Source: an uncultured Pseudomonadota bacterium
GTDB lineage: Bacteria; Pseudomonadota; Zetaproteobacteria; Mariprofundales; Mariprofundaceae
Length of the DNA: 43,114 bases
Reading direction: 5' to 3'
Assembly: GCA_913055645.1 (NCBI GenBank)
Contig: CAJXLC010000017.1
Coordinates: forward strand, 1 to 43,114
In this document: piece by piece, positions 24,585-35,783 of the stretch
Layout of the letters: every line of letters starts with the position of its first letter
How positions within the stretch are numbered: the first letter of the stretch is position 1
Notes under the pieces: generated by a model
Database searches by the model: none
What the model saw: the letters and a program-made list of their open reading frames with translations, nothing else
Told to the model about the DNA's origin: nothing
Program-made: the position numbers and the translations under genes

Positions 24585-26573
24585 ATGAGTAATCGTAGAC
24601 ATTTGGCTAATGCAGTTCGTGCTTTAGCTATGGATTCAGTACAAAAGGCAAACTCTGGTCACCCAGGCGCGCCGATGGGTATGGCAGATATTGCCGAAGT
24701 TCTTTGGAATGATTATATGAAACACAACCCGAACAACCCACAATGGGCTGATCGTGACCGTTTCATCTTGTCCAATGGACATGGCTCCATGTTGATTTAT
24801 TCCTTATTGCACCTTACAGGTTACGACTTGGGCATCGAAGATTTGAAACAGTTCCGTCAATTGCACTCGCGCACACCAGGTCATCCAGAATATGGTTATG
24901 CGCCAGGCGTTGAAACAACCACAGGTCCATTGGGTCAAGGTATCACCAATGGTGTTGGTATGGCATTGGCTGAAAAGACTTTGGCTGCACAGTTTAATAA
25001 AGAAGGTCACAATATTATTGACCATAACACCTACGTATTCTTGGGTGATGGCTGTTTGATGGAAGGTATTTCTCACGAAGCATGCTCTTTGGCGGGCACA
25101 TTGGGCTTGGGCAAATTGATTGCATTCTGGGATGACAACGGCATTTCTATTGATGGTGAAGTTGAAGGCTGGTTCACCGATGATACTGCTGGTCGCTTTG
25201 AAGCTTATGGCTGGCAAGTGATTCGCAATGTTGATGGTCACAGTGCTGATGAAATCAAGGCTGCGATTGAAACTGCGAAAGCTGAAACAGGCAAACCAAC
25301 CATGATATGCTGCAAAACAATCATTGGTTTTGGTTCTCCAAACAAAGCAGGTTCACATGATTGTCATGGTGCTGCTTTGGGTGATGAAGAAATCGCTTTG
25401 GTTCGTAAAGAATTGGGCTGGGAATATGCGCCATTTGAAATTCCTGATGATGTTTATGCTGGTTGGGATAACAAAAACGCTGGTGCTGCTGCAGAATCTG
25501 ATTGGGATGCGCGTTTTGAAGCTTATGCTGCTGCTTATCCAGCAGAGGCGGCTGAATTAAAACGTCGCTTGAACAACGAATTGTCTGCAAACTGGGAAGC
25601 TGATGTAGATGCATTTATCGCAGAAGTTGATGCCAAAGGTGAAAGCATTGCATCTCGTCAAGCATCTCAAAAGACTATTGCTGCTCTAGCTAAAATTACC
25701 CCTGAATTCTTGGGTGGTTCTGCGGATTTAGCAGGCTCAAACCTAACATTGTGGCCAGAAGCCAAACCTGTCACCAATCATGATGATGGTAACTATGTGA
25801 ATTATGGCGTACGTGAATTCGGCATGGCTGCGATGATCAATGGTATTTCATTGCATGGTGGTTTTGTTCCTTACGGTGCTACATTCTTGATGTTCTCTGA
25901 ATATGCTCGTAATGCATTGCGCATGGCTGCATTGATGAAGGTTCGTCATATCGAAGTATTCACTCATGACTCGATTGGTCTTGGTGAAGATGGTCCTACC
26001 CATCAACCTGTTGAGCAAACTTCAACCTTGCGCATGATTCCAAATATGGATGTATGGCGCCCATGTGATGCAGTTGAATCAGCTGTATCTTGGAAAGCTG
26101 CGGTTCAAAACCTTACCGGACCAACATCGTTGATTTATTCTCGTCAAGGTTTACCACACCAAACACGTACCGCTAATCAAATTAAATTGATTGAACGTGG
26201 TGGTTATATCTTGAAAGACTGTGAAGGTACGCCTGATGCCATCATTATCGGTACAGGTTCTGAGGTTTCTTTAGCGATGGAAGCAGCTGCTGCTATCACT
26301 GATAAGAAAGTTCGTGTGGTTTCTATGCCATCAACCAACACCTTCGACAAACAAGATGCCGCTTATAAAGAATCTGTATTACCTGCCTCTGTCACTGCAC
26401 GTGTTGCAGTGGAAGCTGGTGTCACTGATTTCTGGATGAAATATATCGGTTTGAATGGTAAAGCTGTTGGTATTAATACATTTGGTGAGTCTGCGCCAAT
26501 CAAAGACTTGTATAAATTGTTTGGCATCACCACAGAAGCCGTTGTTGCGGCTGTAAATGAAGTTTCAAAATAA
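24585..26573 (+). CDS. tkt: Transketolase
   Basis: A 662-residue transketolase moving two-carbon units between sugar phosphates with thiamine diphosphate. Seen are [19 protein letters not shown], the [16 protein letters not shown] segment, the diphosphate site [14 protein letters not shown] with D-N ([10 protein letters not shown]), [17 protein letters not shown] in the pyrimidine domain, and the C-terminal domain with GTGSEVSLA. Length matches E. coli TktA. AAGGAGTAG precedes the ATG, and the codon use is strongly biased (GGT, GAA, TTG, GCT), which suggests high expression. It serves ribulose phosphate regeneration with glpX and fba. Confidence 0.97.
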   Translation: MSNRRHLANAVRALAMDSVQKANSGHPGAPMGMADIAEVLWNDYMKHNPNNPQWADRDRFILSNGHGSMLIYSLLHLTGYDLGIEDLKQFRQLHSRTPGHPEYGYAPGVETTTGPLGQGITNGVGMALAEKTLAAQFNKEGHNIIDHNTYVFLGDGCLMEGISHEACSLAGTLGLGKLIAFWDDNGISIDGEVEGWFTDDTAGRFEAYGWQVIRNVDGHSADEIKAAIETAKAETGKPTMICCKTIIGFGSPNKAGSHDCHGAALGDEEIALVRKELGWEYAPFEIPDDVYAGWDNKNAGAAAESDWDARFEAYAAAYPAEAAELKRRLNNELSANWEADVDAFIAEVDAKGESIASRQASQKTIAALAKITPEFLGGSADLAGSNLTLWPEAKPVTNHDDGNYVNYGVREFGMAAMINGISLHGGFVPYGATFLMFSEYARNALRMAALMKVRHIEVFTHDSIGLGEDGPTHQPVEQTSTLRMIPNMDVWRPCDAVESAVSWKAAVQNLTGPTSLIYSRQGLPHQTRTANQIKLIERGGYILKDCEGTPDAIIIGTGSEVSLAMEAAAAITDKKVRVVSMPSTNTFDKQDAAYKESVLPASVTARVAVEAGVTDFWMKYIGLNGKAVGINTFGESAPIKDLYKLFGITTEAVVAAVNEVSK

Positions 26574-26583
26574 TTAATAATAA

Positions 26584-27600
<1,017 letters not shown>

Positions 27601-27612
27601 AGCTGAAAATGT

Positions 27613-27645
27613 TAGGGGTTATCTTCGGATAGCTCCTACGTTTTT
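27613..27645 (+). terminator. UUCG-capped terminator or attenuator between gap and pgk
   Basis: TAGGGGTTATC (27613-27623), a TTCG loop and GATAGCTCCTA (27628-27638) pair along all 11 positions with two G-T pairs. CGTTTTTC follows. It lies 12 bp after the gap stop, inside the operon, so it probably ends part of the transcription or stabilises the gap mRNA end. Confidence 0.65.
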
Positions 27646-27680
27646 CACTGCCTGCTTGAATAAGCAAACAGCGAAAAACG
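27639..27680 (+). promoter_or_regulatory. Second hairpin whose left arm is the terminator T-tract
   Basis: CGTTTTTC (27639-27646) pairs with GAAAAACG (27673-27680), with an inner TGCTT/AAGCA pairing. It can form only after polymerase has passed the first hairpin and would sequester its U-run, so it may protect the 5' end of pgk mRNA. Function is inference. Confidence 0.5.
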
Positions 27681-27707
27681 TATATTAAATAAAATAGAGG
27701 GGAAAAT

Positions 27708-28889
27708 ATGTCTGTAATTAAAATGACCGACCTAGATCTAGCAGGTAAACGCGTATTGATTCGTCAGGATTTGAATGTGCCAATCGCTGATGGCAAAGTT
27801 TCATCTGATAAACGTATCCGCGCATCATTGCCAACCATCGAGCATTGCGTAAAAGCTGGTGCAAAAGTAATGATTATGTCTCATTTGGGTCGCCCTACTG
27901 AAGGCTCACCAGAAACAGAATTCTCATTGGCTCCTGTTGCTGCGCATATGTCTGGTCTTTTGGGTCAAGATGTTCGTCTTGTTGATAATTATTTAGATGT
28001 TGATGTTGCTGTCGCTGATGGTGAAGTTATATTGCTTGAAAATGTTCGTTTCAATGTGGGCGAAAAGAAAAACGAAGAAACATTATCCAAACAATACGCG
28101 GCATTGTGCGATGTATATGTGATGGATGCATTCGGTACAGCGCATCGCGCACAAGCCTCTACACATGGTGCTGGCACATATGCACCGATTGCATGTGCAG
28201 GTCCATTGTTGGCTGGTGAATTGGAAGCATTAGGTAAAGCATTGGATAACCCAGCACGTCCAATGGTTGCCATTGTCGGTGGCTCTAAAGTTTCTACTAA
28301 ATTAACTGTGCTTGAATCACTTTCCACTATTGTTGATCAATTGGTTGTTGGCGGTGGTATTGCCAATACATTCATCGCAGCCGCAGGCTTACCAGTAGGC
28401 AAATCATTGTATGAAGCTGACTTGGTGGAAACTTGTAAAACGTTGACTGCCAATGCAGAAGCCAAAGGCGGCAGCATTCCTGTGCCTACTGATATTGTTT
28501 GCGCTAAAGAGTTTTCACCAACCGCAGAAGCTACATTGAAAAAAGCAGATGAGTGCCTTGATGATGATATGATTTTTGATATCGGTCCAGACTCAGCTGC
28601 GGCTTTGGCAGAAATTCTTAAAAATGCAGGTACTATTGTATGGAACGGCCCTGTTGGCGTATTTGAATTTGACCAATTCGGTGAAGGAACCAAAGCTATT
28701 TCTTTGGCGATTGCTGAATCTTCTGCATTTTCTATTGCAGGTGGCGGCGACACCTTGGCAGCTGTGGATAAATATAATATTTCAGACAAAGTATCTTACA
28801 TTTCAACAGGTGGCGGTGCGTTCCTTGAATTCTTGGAAGGTAAGAAATTGCCAGCAGTGGCTATGTTAGAGGAGCGCGCATCTAAGTGA
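27708..28889 (+). CDS. pgk: Phosphoglycerate kinase
   Basis: A 393-residue PGK (3-phosphoglycerate + ATP to 1,3-bisphosphoglycerate + ADP). The substrate region [20 protein letters not shown] and [10 protein letters not shown] is intact. The nucleotide side has [23 protein letters not shown] and a Gly-rich [18 protein letters not shown] end. Length is typical. GAGGGG lies before the ATG. The stop overlaps the pyruvate kinase GTG start by 4 bp. Confidence 0.97.
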   Translation: MSVIKMTDLDLAGKRVLIRQDLNVPIADGKVSSDKRIRASLPTIEHCVKAGAKVMIMSHLGRPTEGSPETEFSLAPVAAHMSGLLGQDVRLVDNYLDVDVAVADGEVILLENVRFNVGEKKNEETLSKQYAALCDVYVMDAFGTAHRAQASTHGAGTYAPIACAGPLLAGELEALGKALDNPARPMVAIVGGSKVSTKLTVLESLSTIVDQLVVGGGIANTFIAAAGLPVGKSLYEADLVETCKTLTANAEAKGGSIPVPTDIVCAKEFSPTAEATLKKADECLDDDMIFDIGPDSAAALAEILKNAGTIVWNGPVGVFEFDQFGEGTKAISLAIAESSAFSIAGGGDTLAAVDKYNISDKVSYISTGGGAFLEFLEGKKLPAVAMLEERASK

Positions 28890-30334
28890 GTAAACACATT
28901 CGTAGAACAAAAATTGTAGCAACATTAGGTCCTGCCTCAGAATCACCAGAGATGTTGGAAAAAATGATTGCCGCTGGTGTAAACGTGGTTCGTTTGAACT
29001 TTTCACATGGTACACCTGAAGATCATCAAATGCGTGCCAACAATGTGCGTGCAGCAGCAGCCAAGCTTGGCGTTGTTGTAGGTATCCTTGGGGATATGCA
29101 AGGCCCTAAAATTCGTTGTGGTAAGTTCAAAACAGGCAAAACCATGCTTGAAGTTGGGCAAAAGTTCATTCTTGATGCAGATATGCCGTTGGATGCTGGT
29201 GATGATGAGCGCGTTGGGCTAACTTATAAAGAGCTTGTTGGTGATGTTGAGCCTGGTGCTCGTTTATTGCTTAATGATGGTCTATTGGTCATGGATGTGG
29301 ATGAAGTCATTGGTCAAGCTATTCATTGTACTGTCGTGGTTGGCGGTGTGTTGTCCAATAACAAAGGTATCAACCGTGCTGGCGGCGGCTTATCGGCTGA
29401 TGCATTAACAGATAAAGATAAAGAAGATATTAAAACAGCTTGTGCTATTGGTGTGGATTATGTTGCTATTTCTTTCCCACGTGATGGTAAAGATATGGAC
29501 TATGCGCGCTCTTTGGTTGAAGCTGAAGGCAGTAAGGCCGGCATGGTTGCCAAAGTTGAACGTGCTGAAGCTGTGCTTGATGACAACCTAAAAGCTATTA
29601 TGGAAGCATCTGATGCAGTGATGGTTGCACGTGGTGATTTGGGTGTTGAAGTTGGTGATGCTGCTGTACCACCTATTCAAAAGAAAATGCTGCGTATGGC
29701 GCCGAAATATAACTGCCCTGTAATTGTTGCTACGCAAATGATGGAATCCATGTGTGAAAACCCGATTCCAACACGTGCGGAAGTTAATGATTGCGCCAAT
29801 GCAGTTCTCGATGGTACTGATGCAGTCATGCTCTCTGGTGAATCAGCAGCAGGTAAATACCCAGTTGAGGCTGTTCTGGCTATGCATCGCACTTGTATCG
29901 AAACAGAAAGGCAACGTGTGTTGCCATCCAAGCAAACCCGCGACCCTCGTTTCCCTCCGCTATCTGTGGATGAGTGTATTGCCCATCAAGCGATGGAAGT
30001 AGCTAGGTCTATGCCTATTAAAGCTATTACTGCTTTCACCCATAGTGGTAACACTGTTTTGTATATGTCTAGGCATTTGGGCGATGTGCCCATTTATGCG
30101 CTTACAACCGAAGAGCATACTTTAGGACGAGTTACCCTATTCCGTAACGTTATTCCGCTATGCATGCCTATCAATTACAACGCGACTGAGGCACCCAAAG
30201 CAACAGTCGACATGAAGCAAAAAATGTTTAACGATGGCTTGGCAGATAAAGGTGATTTAATCATCATGACGTTTGGCACACCCATGGGTGAATCTGGCGG
30301 CACCAATGCGATGAAAATCGTGAGTATTGATTAA
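28886..30334 (+). CDS. pyk: Pyruvate kinase
   Basis: A 482-residue pyruvate kinase (phosphoenolpyruvate + ADP to pyruvate + ATP). Motifs are [15 protein letters not shown] with VVRLNFSHG, the active-site [22 protein letters not shown], and the [45 protein letters not shown] region. A regulatory C-terminal domain completes it. The start is GTG overlapping pgk. Placing pyk inside an otherwise Calvin/gluconeogenic operon links triose phosphate output directly to pyruvate, the substrate of the carboxylase downstream. Confidence 0.96.
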   Translation: MSKHIRRTKIVATLGPASESPEMLEKMIAAGVNVVRLNFSHGTPEDHQMRANNVRAAAAKLGVVVGILGDMQGPKIRCGKFKTGKTMLEVGQKFILDADMPLDAGDDERVGLTYKELVGDVEPGARLLLNDGLLVMDVDEVIGQAIHCTVVVGGVLSNNKGINRAGGGLSADALTDKDKEDIKTACAIGVDYVAISFPRDGKDMDYARSLVEAEGSKAGMVAKVERAEAVLDDNLKAIMEASDAVMVARGDLGVEVGDAAVPPIQKKMLRMAPKYNCPVIVATQMMESMCENPIPTRAEVNDCANAVLDGTDAVMLSGESAAGKYPVEAVLAMHRTCIETERQRVLPSKQTRDPRFPPLSVDECIAHQAMEVARSMPIKAITAFTHSGNTVLYMSRHLGDVPIYALTTEEHTLGRVTLFRNVIPLCMPINYNATEAPKATVDMKQKMFNDGLADKGDLIIMTFGTPMGESGGTNAMKIVSID

Positions 30335-30377
30335 TACATATTTTAGCAAGACGATTTAAAATAAAAGGAGAAAGACA

Positions 30378-31415
30378 ATGGCATTAATTTCATTACGTCA
30401 ATTACTGGATCATGCAGCTGAAGAAAGCTACGGCATGCCAGCATTCAATGTAAACAATATGGAGCAGGTTCATGCAATCATGGAAGCTGCCGATGAAGTA
30501 AATTCACCTGTAATCATGCAGGGTTCTGCAGGCGCTCGCGGTTATGCGGGTGAGCCTTTTTTACGTCATATGATTGATGCAGCGATTGAACAATACCCTC
30601 ATATCCCTGTTGTAATGCATCAGGATCACGGTTCTGAGCCTGCTGTTTGCTTGCGCTCAATCCAGTCTGGATTTTCATCAGTCATGATGGATGGTTCACT
30701 GGAAGCTGATTGCAAAACTCCAGGTTCTTTTGAATACAATGTAGGCGTTACCAAAACTGTGGTTGATATGGCGCATGCTGGTGGTGTTTCTGTAGAGGGC
30801 GAACTTGGTTGCCTAGGTTCATTGGAAACTGGGGAAATGGGTGAAGAAGACGGTCATGGCGCTGAAGGTAAGCTTGATTTGGATATGCTTTTGACTGGTG
30901 TTGACGAAGCAGTTGATTTTGTAGCAGCAACCAATGTTGATGCTTTAGCAATTGCTATCGGTACATCTCATGGCGCTTATAAATTCACCAAGCCACCAAC
31001 AGGTGAAGTATTGCGTATTGACCGTATTGAAGAAATTCATGCAGCTCTACCAAACACCCATCTTGTTATGCACGGTTCATCTTCAGTACCGCAAGACTGG
31101 TTGGCTATCATCAATGAATATGGTGGCGACATGGGCGAAACTTACGGTGTTCCTGTTGAAGAAATTGTCCAAGGTATTAAATCTGGTGTTCGTAAAGTCA
31201 ATATCGATACTGATTTGCGCATGGCTTCTACAGGTGCTATTCGTAAGCATTTGGCTGAAAATACATCAAACTTTGATCCACGTAAATTCTACAAGGCAGC
31301 TAAAGATGCAATGAAAGACATCTGTAAAGCTCGCTTTGAAGCATTTGGTTCTGCTGGAAATGCTTCAAAAATCAAAGTTCGTTCTTTGGAAAGCATGATT
31401 GACTACTACAAATAA
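30378..31415 (+). CDS. fba: Fructose-bisphosphate aldolase class II, Calvin-cycle subtype
   Basis: A 345-residue zinc aldolase. The opening [29 protein letters not shown] is that of the Calvin-cycle subtype (CbbA-like). Zinc and substrate motifs include [44 protein letters not shown] and [10 protein letters not shown]. It condenses dihydroxyacetone phosphate with glyceraldehyde 3-phosphate, and with erythrose 4-phosphate in autotrophs. AAAGGAGAAAG precedes the ATG. Last gene of the block, followed by a strong terminator. Confidence 0.96.
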   Translation: MALISLRQLLDHAAEESYGMPAFNVNNMEQVHAIMEAADEVNSPVIMQGSAGARGYAGEPFLRHMIDAAIEQYPHIPVVMHQDHGSEPAVCLRSIQSGFSSVMMDGSLEADCKTPGSFEYNVGVTKTVVDMAHAGGVSVEGELGCLGSLETGEMGEEDGHGAEGKLDLDMLLTGVDEAVDFVAATNVDALAIAIGTSHGAYKFTKPPTGEVLRIDRIEEIHAALPNTHLVMHGSSSVPQDWLAIINEYGGDMGETYGVPVEEIVQGIKSGVRKVNIDTDLRMASTGAIRKHLAENTSNFDPRKFYKAAKDAMKDICKARFEAFGSAGNASKIKVRSLESMIDYYK

Positions 31416-31448
31416 TTAGAAGATACCTTCTAACTTTTGTCTATATAA

Positions 31449-31478
31449 AAAGGCGGTCTTCGGATCGCCTTTTTTTCG
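31449..31478 (+). terminator. Terminator of the central carbon block
   Basis: AAAGGCGGTC (31449-31458), a TTCG loop and GATCGCCTTT (31463-31472, one G-T pair) run into a T-tract. It uses the same TTCG loop as the gap/pgk hairpin. Confidence 0.9.
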
Positions 31479-31800
31479 TTAAATACTACCTCCCTGCCCT
31501 AGCTGCGCCGAAACGTCAGTTATTAAAAGGAAAAAGCGCAGTAACACGCGCCCTTTTTATAGCTGTAAGTGTAGGATACAAGCAGATAGCTAGGGTGCCT
31601 TTCTTTGATTCGTTTCTTTTGCAGAAAAGAAATGAATAGCAATATCAAAAAATCCCCTATCTATATTAGAAATATAATCCCTAACATCCTTACTGCTTAC
31701 AAGCTTGGCATTGAAAAAGACTGCTTTGGGTAATGCTTTTGCGTTTGTCGAACGCATCAAAATTCGCTATCATGCAGCCCCTACTAGGAGGGCTATTCAT
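31479..31800. other. Intergenic region before pycA
   Basis: This stretch between the fba terminator and the pycA start contains the long palindromic repeat (31497-31637) and an AT-rich stretch. The frame continues upstream of 31801 to 31705 but without conserved residues. I see no other gene. Confidence 0.6.
31497..31637. repeat. Long palindromic repeat, left copy (before pycA)
   Basis: Outer arms CCCTAGCT (31497-31504) and AGCTAGGG (31588-31595) enclose an imperfect A/T-rich and GCGC palindrome. A second hairpin follows: ATTCGTTTCTTTT (31608-31620), GCAG loop, AAAAGAAATGAAT (31625-31637). The AGGGTGCCTTTCTTTG...CGTTTCTTT segment recurs at 35240-35267, on the far side of pycAB. Confidence 0.55.
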
Positions 31801-33219
31801 TTGTTTAAACGTATTCTGATTGCCAACCGTGGCGAATGTGCCATTCGTGTGATTCGTGCCTGTAATGAGTTAGGTATTGAATCTGTGGCTATCTATTCCG
31901 AGCCTGACAGTCATGCCTTACACGTAAAAAAAGCAGATCAGGCGATTCTTATTGGCCCTGACCCTGTTAAAAGTTATCTAAACATCCATCGTATTGTTGA
32001 TATTGCCATTAAAACTGATTGTGATGCTATTCACCCTGGTTATGGTTTTTTATCTGAAAACTCCGAATTTGCACAAGCTGTGCTTGATGCTGGCATCACC
32101 TATATTGGTCCCTCCCCTGACGCTATTGAAAATATGGGCAGCAAAACCAATGCCCGTACAGCCATGTTGGCAGCCGATATCCCTTGTATTCCAGGTACAG
32201 AAGCCTCGCTGGTTAGTGTAGAAGAAGCTGTTGAAACAGCACAAAGCATGGGTTATCCAGTCATGCTTAAAGCCGCAGCTGGTGGTGGTGGACGAGGTAT
32301 TCGCCGCTGCGATTCCGATGATGAAGTCGTTGAAAACTATGAGTTAACAACCCGTGAAGCCACCGCTGCTTTTGGCAATGGCGAGTTATTCATGGAAAAG
32401 TGCATTGTTGAACCACGCCATATTGAATTCCAAATATTGGCAGATGCTCATGGTCACTGTGTACATTTGTACGAACGTGACTGCTCTATCCAACGTCGCA
32501 ATCAAAAGCTTATTGAAATTGCGCCGTCCAATTATATTAATGATGATTTACGCCAACGCATGGGTGATACTGCCGTTAAAGCAGCTCTCGCTGTTGGTTA
32601 TGTGAGTGCTGGCACGGTAGAATTCTTAGTTGATAAAAATCATGATTTCTATTTCATGGAAATGAATACACGTTTGCAAGTGGAGCATACCATCACCGAA
32701 GCCATTACAGGTGTTGATATTGTTGCCAAACAAATCTCCATTGCAGCAGGCAACCCACTACCATTCAAACAAGAAGATATTAGCATTCGTGGTCATGCTG
32801 TGGAATTTCGCATTAATGCCGAAGATCCACACAATGACTTCTTCCCTACCCCAGGTCGCATCACACGTTATCACTCAGCCGGTGGTCCTGGCGTACGTGT
32901 TGATGGTTGTGTATATCCAGGTTATGTGATTCCGCCGCATTATGATTCTATGTGTGCCAAGCTCACTGTCTGGGGACCGAACTGGGAGCATACGGTGATG
33001 CGTTGCCAACGTGCCCTTAAAGAATATGACATCCGTGGCGTAAAGACCACACTGCCTTTTTATCGCCATATTGCTGCCTCAGATGTTTTCCTTGGTGGCC
33101 AATTTGACACTGGATTTCTAGAAAATTATTCAGAACTTCTTGATTACAAAGACTTTGAAGCACGTGAAAATATTGCTGTCGCCGTTGCAATCGCCATTGC
33201 TGCACACGCTGGTCTGTAA
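31801..33219 (+). CDS. pycA: Pyruvate carboxylase subunit A (biotin carboxylase)
   Basis: About 472 residues, an ATP-grasp biotin carboxylase. The start FKRILIANRGECAIRVIRACNELGI is the family N-terminus. It is followed by HPGYGFLSENSEFA, the ATP lid KAAAGGGGRGIRR, HIEFQILADAHGHCVHLYERDCSIQRRNQK and the active-site EMNTRLQVEHTITE. TTG at 31801 is chosen because AGGAGGG precedes it and the family begins here. The longer frame upstream is non-conserved. It could be AccC, but the partner 29 bp downstream is a carboxyltransferase of the pyruvate type with its own biotin domain, which argues for a two-subunit pyruvate carboxylase. Confidence 0.92.
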   Translation: MFKRILIANRGECAIRVIRACNELGIESVAIYSEPDSHALHVKKADQAILIGPDPVKSYLNIHRIVDIAIKTDCDAIHPGYGFLSENSEFAQAVLDAGITYIGPSPDAIENMGSKTNARTAMLAADIPCIPGTEASLVSVEEAVETAQSMGYPVMLKAAAGGGGRGIRRCDSDDEVVENYELTTREATAAFGNGELFMEKCIVEPRHIEFQILADAHGHCVHLYERDCSIQRRNQKLIEIAPSNYINDDLRQRMGDTAVKAALAVGYVSAGTVEFLVDKNHDFYFMEMNTRLQVEHTITEAITGVDIVAKQISIAAGNPLPFKQEDISIRGHAVEFRINAEDPHNDFFPTPGRITRYHSAGGPGVRVDGCVYPGYVIPPHYDSMCAKLTVWGPNWEHTVMRCQRALKEYDIRGVKTTLPFYRHIAASDVFLGGQFDTGFLENYSELLDYKDFEARENIAVAVAIAIAAHAGL

Positions 33220-33248
33220 AAACACGAATCGTAGGAAAAGGATTTAAC

Positions 33249-35093
33249 ATGACTCAAAAGAAAAAACTCGCTATTACTGAACTTGCCCTACGTGATGGAC
33301 ACCAATCTCTCTTAGCCACACGCATGCGCTTGGATGATATGCTACCCATTTGTGAAAAGCTTGATGCCATTGGTTATTGGTCGATTGAAGCATGGGGCGG
33401 TGCTACCTTTGATACTTGTCTTCGTTATTTAAAAGAAGGTCCTTGGCTTCGTTTGCGTGAACTGAAAAAAGCTTTGCCAAACACACCTATACAGATGCTT
33501 TTGCGCGGCCAAAACCTATTGGGTTACCGTCATTATGCTGATGATGTCGTGCGTAAATTCGTAGATATGGCTGCTGCCAATGGGGTTGATGTTTTCCGCA
33601 CCTTTGATGCCATGAATGACTTACGCAATGTGCGCACTGCGATTACGCAAGTCAAAGCCAATGGTAAAACTGCAGAAGGCACGATTTGTTATACCACCAG
33701 CCCTGCCCACACTTTAGAATATTTTATTGATCTTGCTAAAGGCTTTGAAGATATGGGTTGTGATACTTTGGCAATCAAGGATATGGCGGGTCTATTAACG
33801 CCAGTAGAAACACGTAAATTGGTAAGCGAACTTAAAAAATCCATCGCTATTCCATTGCACTTGCATTGCCATTCCACATCGGGGGTGTCTGAGATGGTTC
33901 AGTGGGAAGCTGTTCATGCTGGTTGTGATATCATTGATACAGCGATTTCACCTTTAGCTGGTGGAACATCGCATCCAGCTACAGAATCCATGGTAGCCAC
34001 TTTTGCAGAAACTGAATTTGATACTGGTTTGAATCTAGAAGCATTACAAGATGTTGCTGCCTACTTCCGCGAAGTACGTAAGAAATATGCTCGTTTTGAG
34101 TCCGATGTGACAGGTGTGGATACCCGTGTATTTATCAACCAAATACCTGGCGGCATGATTTCAAACCTTGCAAATCAATTAAACGAACAAGATGCTTTGG
34201 ATAAAATGGATCAAGTATTGGAAGAAATTCCATGCGTTCGTAAAGATTTCGGTTATCCACCTTTGGTTACCCCAACAAGTCAGATTGTTGGTACGCAGGC
34301 TGTATTAAATGTCGTATCAGGCAAAAAATACAAGGTCATCACCAATGAAACCAAAGGTTATTTAAAAGGTATGTACGGCAAAGCATTGGGCGAGATCAAT
34401 CAAGATGTGCGTAAACTTGCACTCGGTGATGAAGAGCCAATCACTGTACGCCCTGCTGATCTTATCCCAGATGAATTGGATGCATTAACACGTGAAGTCG
34501 GTGACAAAGCGAAGTCTGTTGAAGATGTGCTTTCCTACGCCATGTTTCCAGCCATTGCATTGGAATTTTTCGCCGAACGTGAAACAGGCGAATTCAAACC
34601 TGAACCATTGCAAGCACCTAACGAAACTATGGAGCACCATGCTTCTGCACCAAGCTTGGCACCGACCGAATTCAATATCACCATTCATGGTGAAGAATAT
34701 CATATTAAGGTGGATGGTTCTGGACATAAGAGCGAAGAGATTCGTCCATTCTTTGTAAAAATTGACAATGTATTGGAAGAAGTGTTTGTTGAAACACTCA
34801 CTGAAGTGGTCCCAACAGCAGATGGTCAGATTGATGCCAAACGTGCCTCCAAAGGCTCGAAGCGCCCTAAAGCAACCAAAGACAGTGATGTTACATCACC
34901 CATGCCAGGACGTATTGTCGCTATCAATGTCACTGTTGGTGATGAAGTAACAGCTGGTGATACTGTACTCACGGTCGAAGCGATGAAAATGGAAAATCCT
35001 GTGCATGCACCTGAATCAGGTACAGTCAAAACCATTCATGTTGTAGAAGGTGATACGGTTAACCCTGATGAATGCTTGATTGAGCTTGAATAG
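33249..35093 (+). CDS. pycB: Pyruvate carboxylase subunit B (carboxyltransferase plus biotin domain)
   Basis: A 614-residue protein. The HMGL-like TIM barrel starts ITELALRDGHQSLLATRMRL (metal Asp in LRDG) and continues to LHLHCHSTSG with the metal His pair. The PYC_OADA domain spans about 300-460. A biotinyl domain ends it, with the biotin Lys580 in EAMKMENP. It forms oxaloacetate from pyruvate with carboxybiotin made by PycA. The same architecture occurs in oxaloacetate decarboxylase alpha (OadA), but no membrane OadB or OadG gene is nearby, so anaplerotic carboxylation is favoured. It ends close to the right-hand palindromic repeat. Confidence 0.92.
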   Translation: MTQKKKLAITELALRDGHQSLLATRMRLDDMLPICEKLDAIGYWSIEAWGGATFDTCLRYLKEGPWLRLRELKKALPNTPIQMLLRGQNLLGYRHYADDVVRKFVDMAAANGVDVFRTFDAMNDLRNVRTAITQVKANGKTAEGTICYTTSPAHTLEYFIDLAKGFEDMGCDTLAIKDMAGLLTPVETRKLVSELKKSIAIPLHLHCHSTSGVSEMVQWEAVHAGCDIIDTAISPLAGGTSHPATESMVATFAETEFDTGLNLEALQDVAAYFREVRKKYARFESDVTGVDTRVFINQIPGGMISNLANQLNEQDALDKMDQVLEEIPCVRKDFGYPPLVTPTSQIVGTQAVLNVVSGKKYKVITNETKGYLKGMYGKALGEINQDVRKLALGDEEPITVRPADLIPDELDALTREVGDKAKSVEDVLSYAMFPAIALEFFAERETGEFKPEPLQAPNETMEHHASAPSLAPTEFNITIHGEEYHIKVDGSGHKSEEIRPFFVKIDNVLEEVFVETLTEVVPTADGQIDAKRASKGSKRPKATKDSDVTSPMPGRIVAINVTVGDEVTAGDTVLTVEAMKMENPVHAPESGTVKTIHVVEGDTVNPDECLIELE

Positions 35094-35136
35094 CATCCAG
35101 CTTCTATAGGAACAAGCATACATATGAATTACCTAG

Positions 35137-35285
35137 CCCTTGTTGTACTGCGCTGGAGTATTCACTGGAAAAAGGGATAAAAGCGAAAAAGTTTCGCTCC
35201 CTTTTGATAGTGAATACGGAGGAAACAAACAGTATTTCCAAGGGTGCTTTCTTTGCATCGTTTCTTTGGCAGCAACGAAATGATG
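35137..35285. repeat. Long palindromic repeat, right copy (after pycB)
   Basis: Outer arms CCCTTG (35137-35142) and CAAGGG (35239-35244) enclose an imperfect palindrome with perfect ends TATTCACT (35159-35166) and AGTGAATA (35209-35216). A second hairpin follows (CATCGTTTC 35256-35264 with GAAATGATG 35277-35285). Layout and the AGGGTGC...TTTCTTTG segment match the copy at 31497-31637. It may also terminate pycB. Confidence 0.55.
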
Positions 35286-35303
35286 AATTTACAGTCTAAA
35301 CCT

Positions 35304-35783
35304 TCACCTATCGCTCAATTCCAAAAGAAAACTTATAGCTGCATCCACCGCTTGCGCTTGTATCTTTGCCCGCTCACCATAAAAGAGAAACTTCTTACTC
35401 TGAACACCTTGCTCTGGATATGACACTGCCATCCATACTGTGCCAACAGGTTTCTCATCCGTACCGCCACCAGGTCCAGCAATACCACTGATTGCAATGC
35501 AAATGCAATCTTCATCTCTTCCTGTTCCACCTGTTGCCATCGCTTTCACTACAGGTTCACTGACTGCACCATGTTTTTCTAACAGACTGGAAAAAACACC
35601 CAATTCATCCATCTTCGCCTGATTACTATAAGTTACCCAACCTCTATCCAATACATCCGATGCGCCCGATACACTGGCAATTTCCGCTGCGACAGCTCCT
35701 GCTGTGCATGATTCCGCAGTACGCAGTTTAAGGTCTAATTCTCGGCAACGTTGCAGCAATCGTTCAACATGTTTAGATGCCAT
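35304..35783 (-). CDS. pncC: CinA C-terminal domain protein, nicotinamide-nucleotide amidase (PncC)
   Basis: About 159 residues comprising only the CinA C-terminal amidase domain. Motifs: RTAESCTAGAVAAEI near the N-terminus (catalytic Ser in ESCT), GWVTYSNQAKMDELGV, AISGIAGPGGGTDEKPVGTVWMAV. It converts nicotinamide mononucleotide to nicotinate mononucleotide in NAD salvage. The ATG at 35783 overlaps the end of pgpA by 11 bp; a TTG at 35798 is possible but lacks family support. Confidence 0.93.
   Translation of the reverse strand: MASKHVERLLQRCRELDLKLRTAESCTAGAVAAEIASVSGASDVLDRGWVTYSNQAKMDELGVFSSLLEKHGAVSEPVVKAMATGGTGRDEDCICIAISGIAGPGGGTDEKPVGTVWMAVSYPEQGVQSKKFLFYGERAKIQAQAVDAAISFLLELSDR

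Noticed and set aside
31705-31800. N-terminal extension of PycA
   Set aside because: The 32 extra residues are not conserved; AGGAGGG directly precedes the TTG at 31801, where the family N-terminus begins.
33249-35093. Sodium-pumping oxaloacetate decarboxylase alpha subunit
   Set aside because: The architecture fits, but no OadB or OadG gene is nearby and a biotin carboxylase subunit lies directly upstream.
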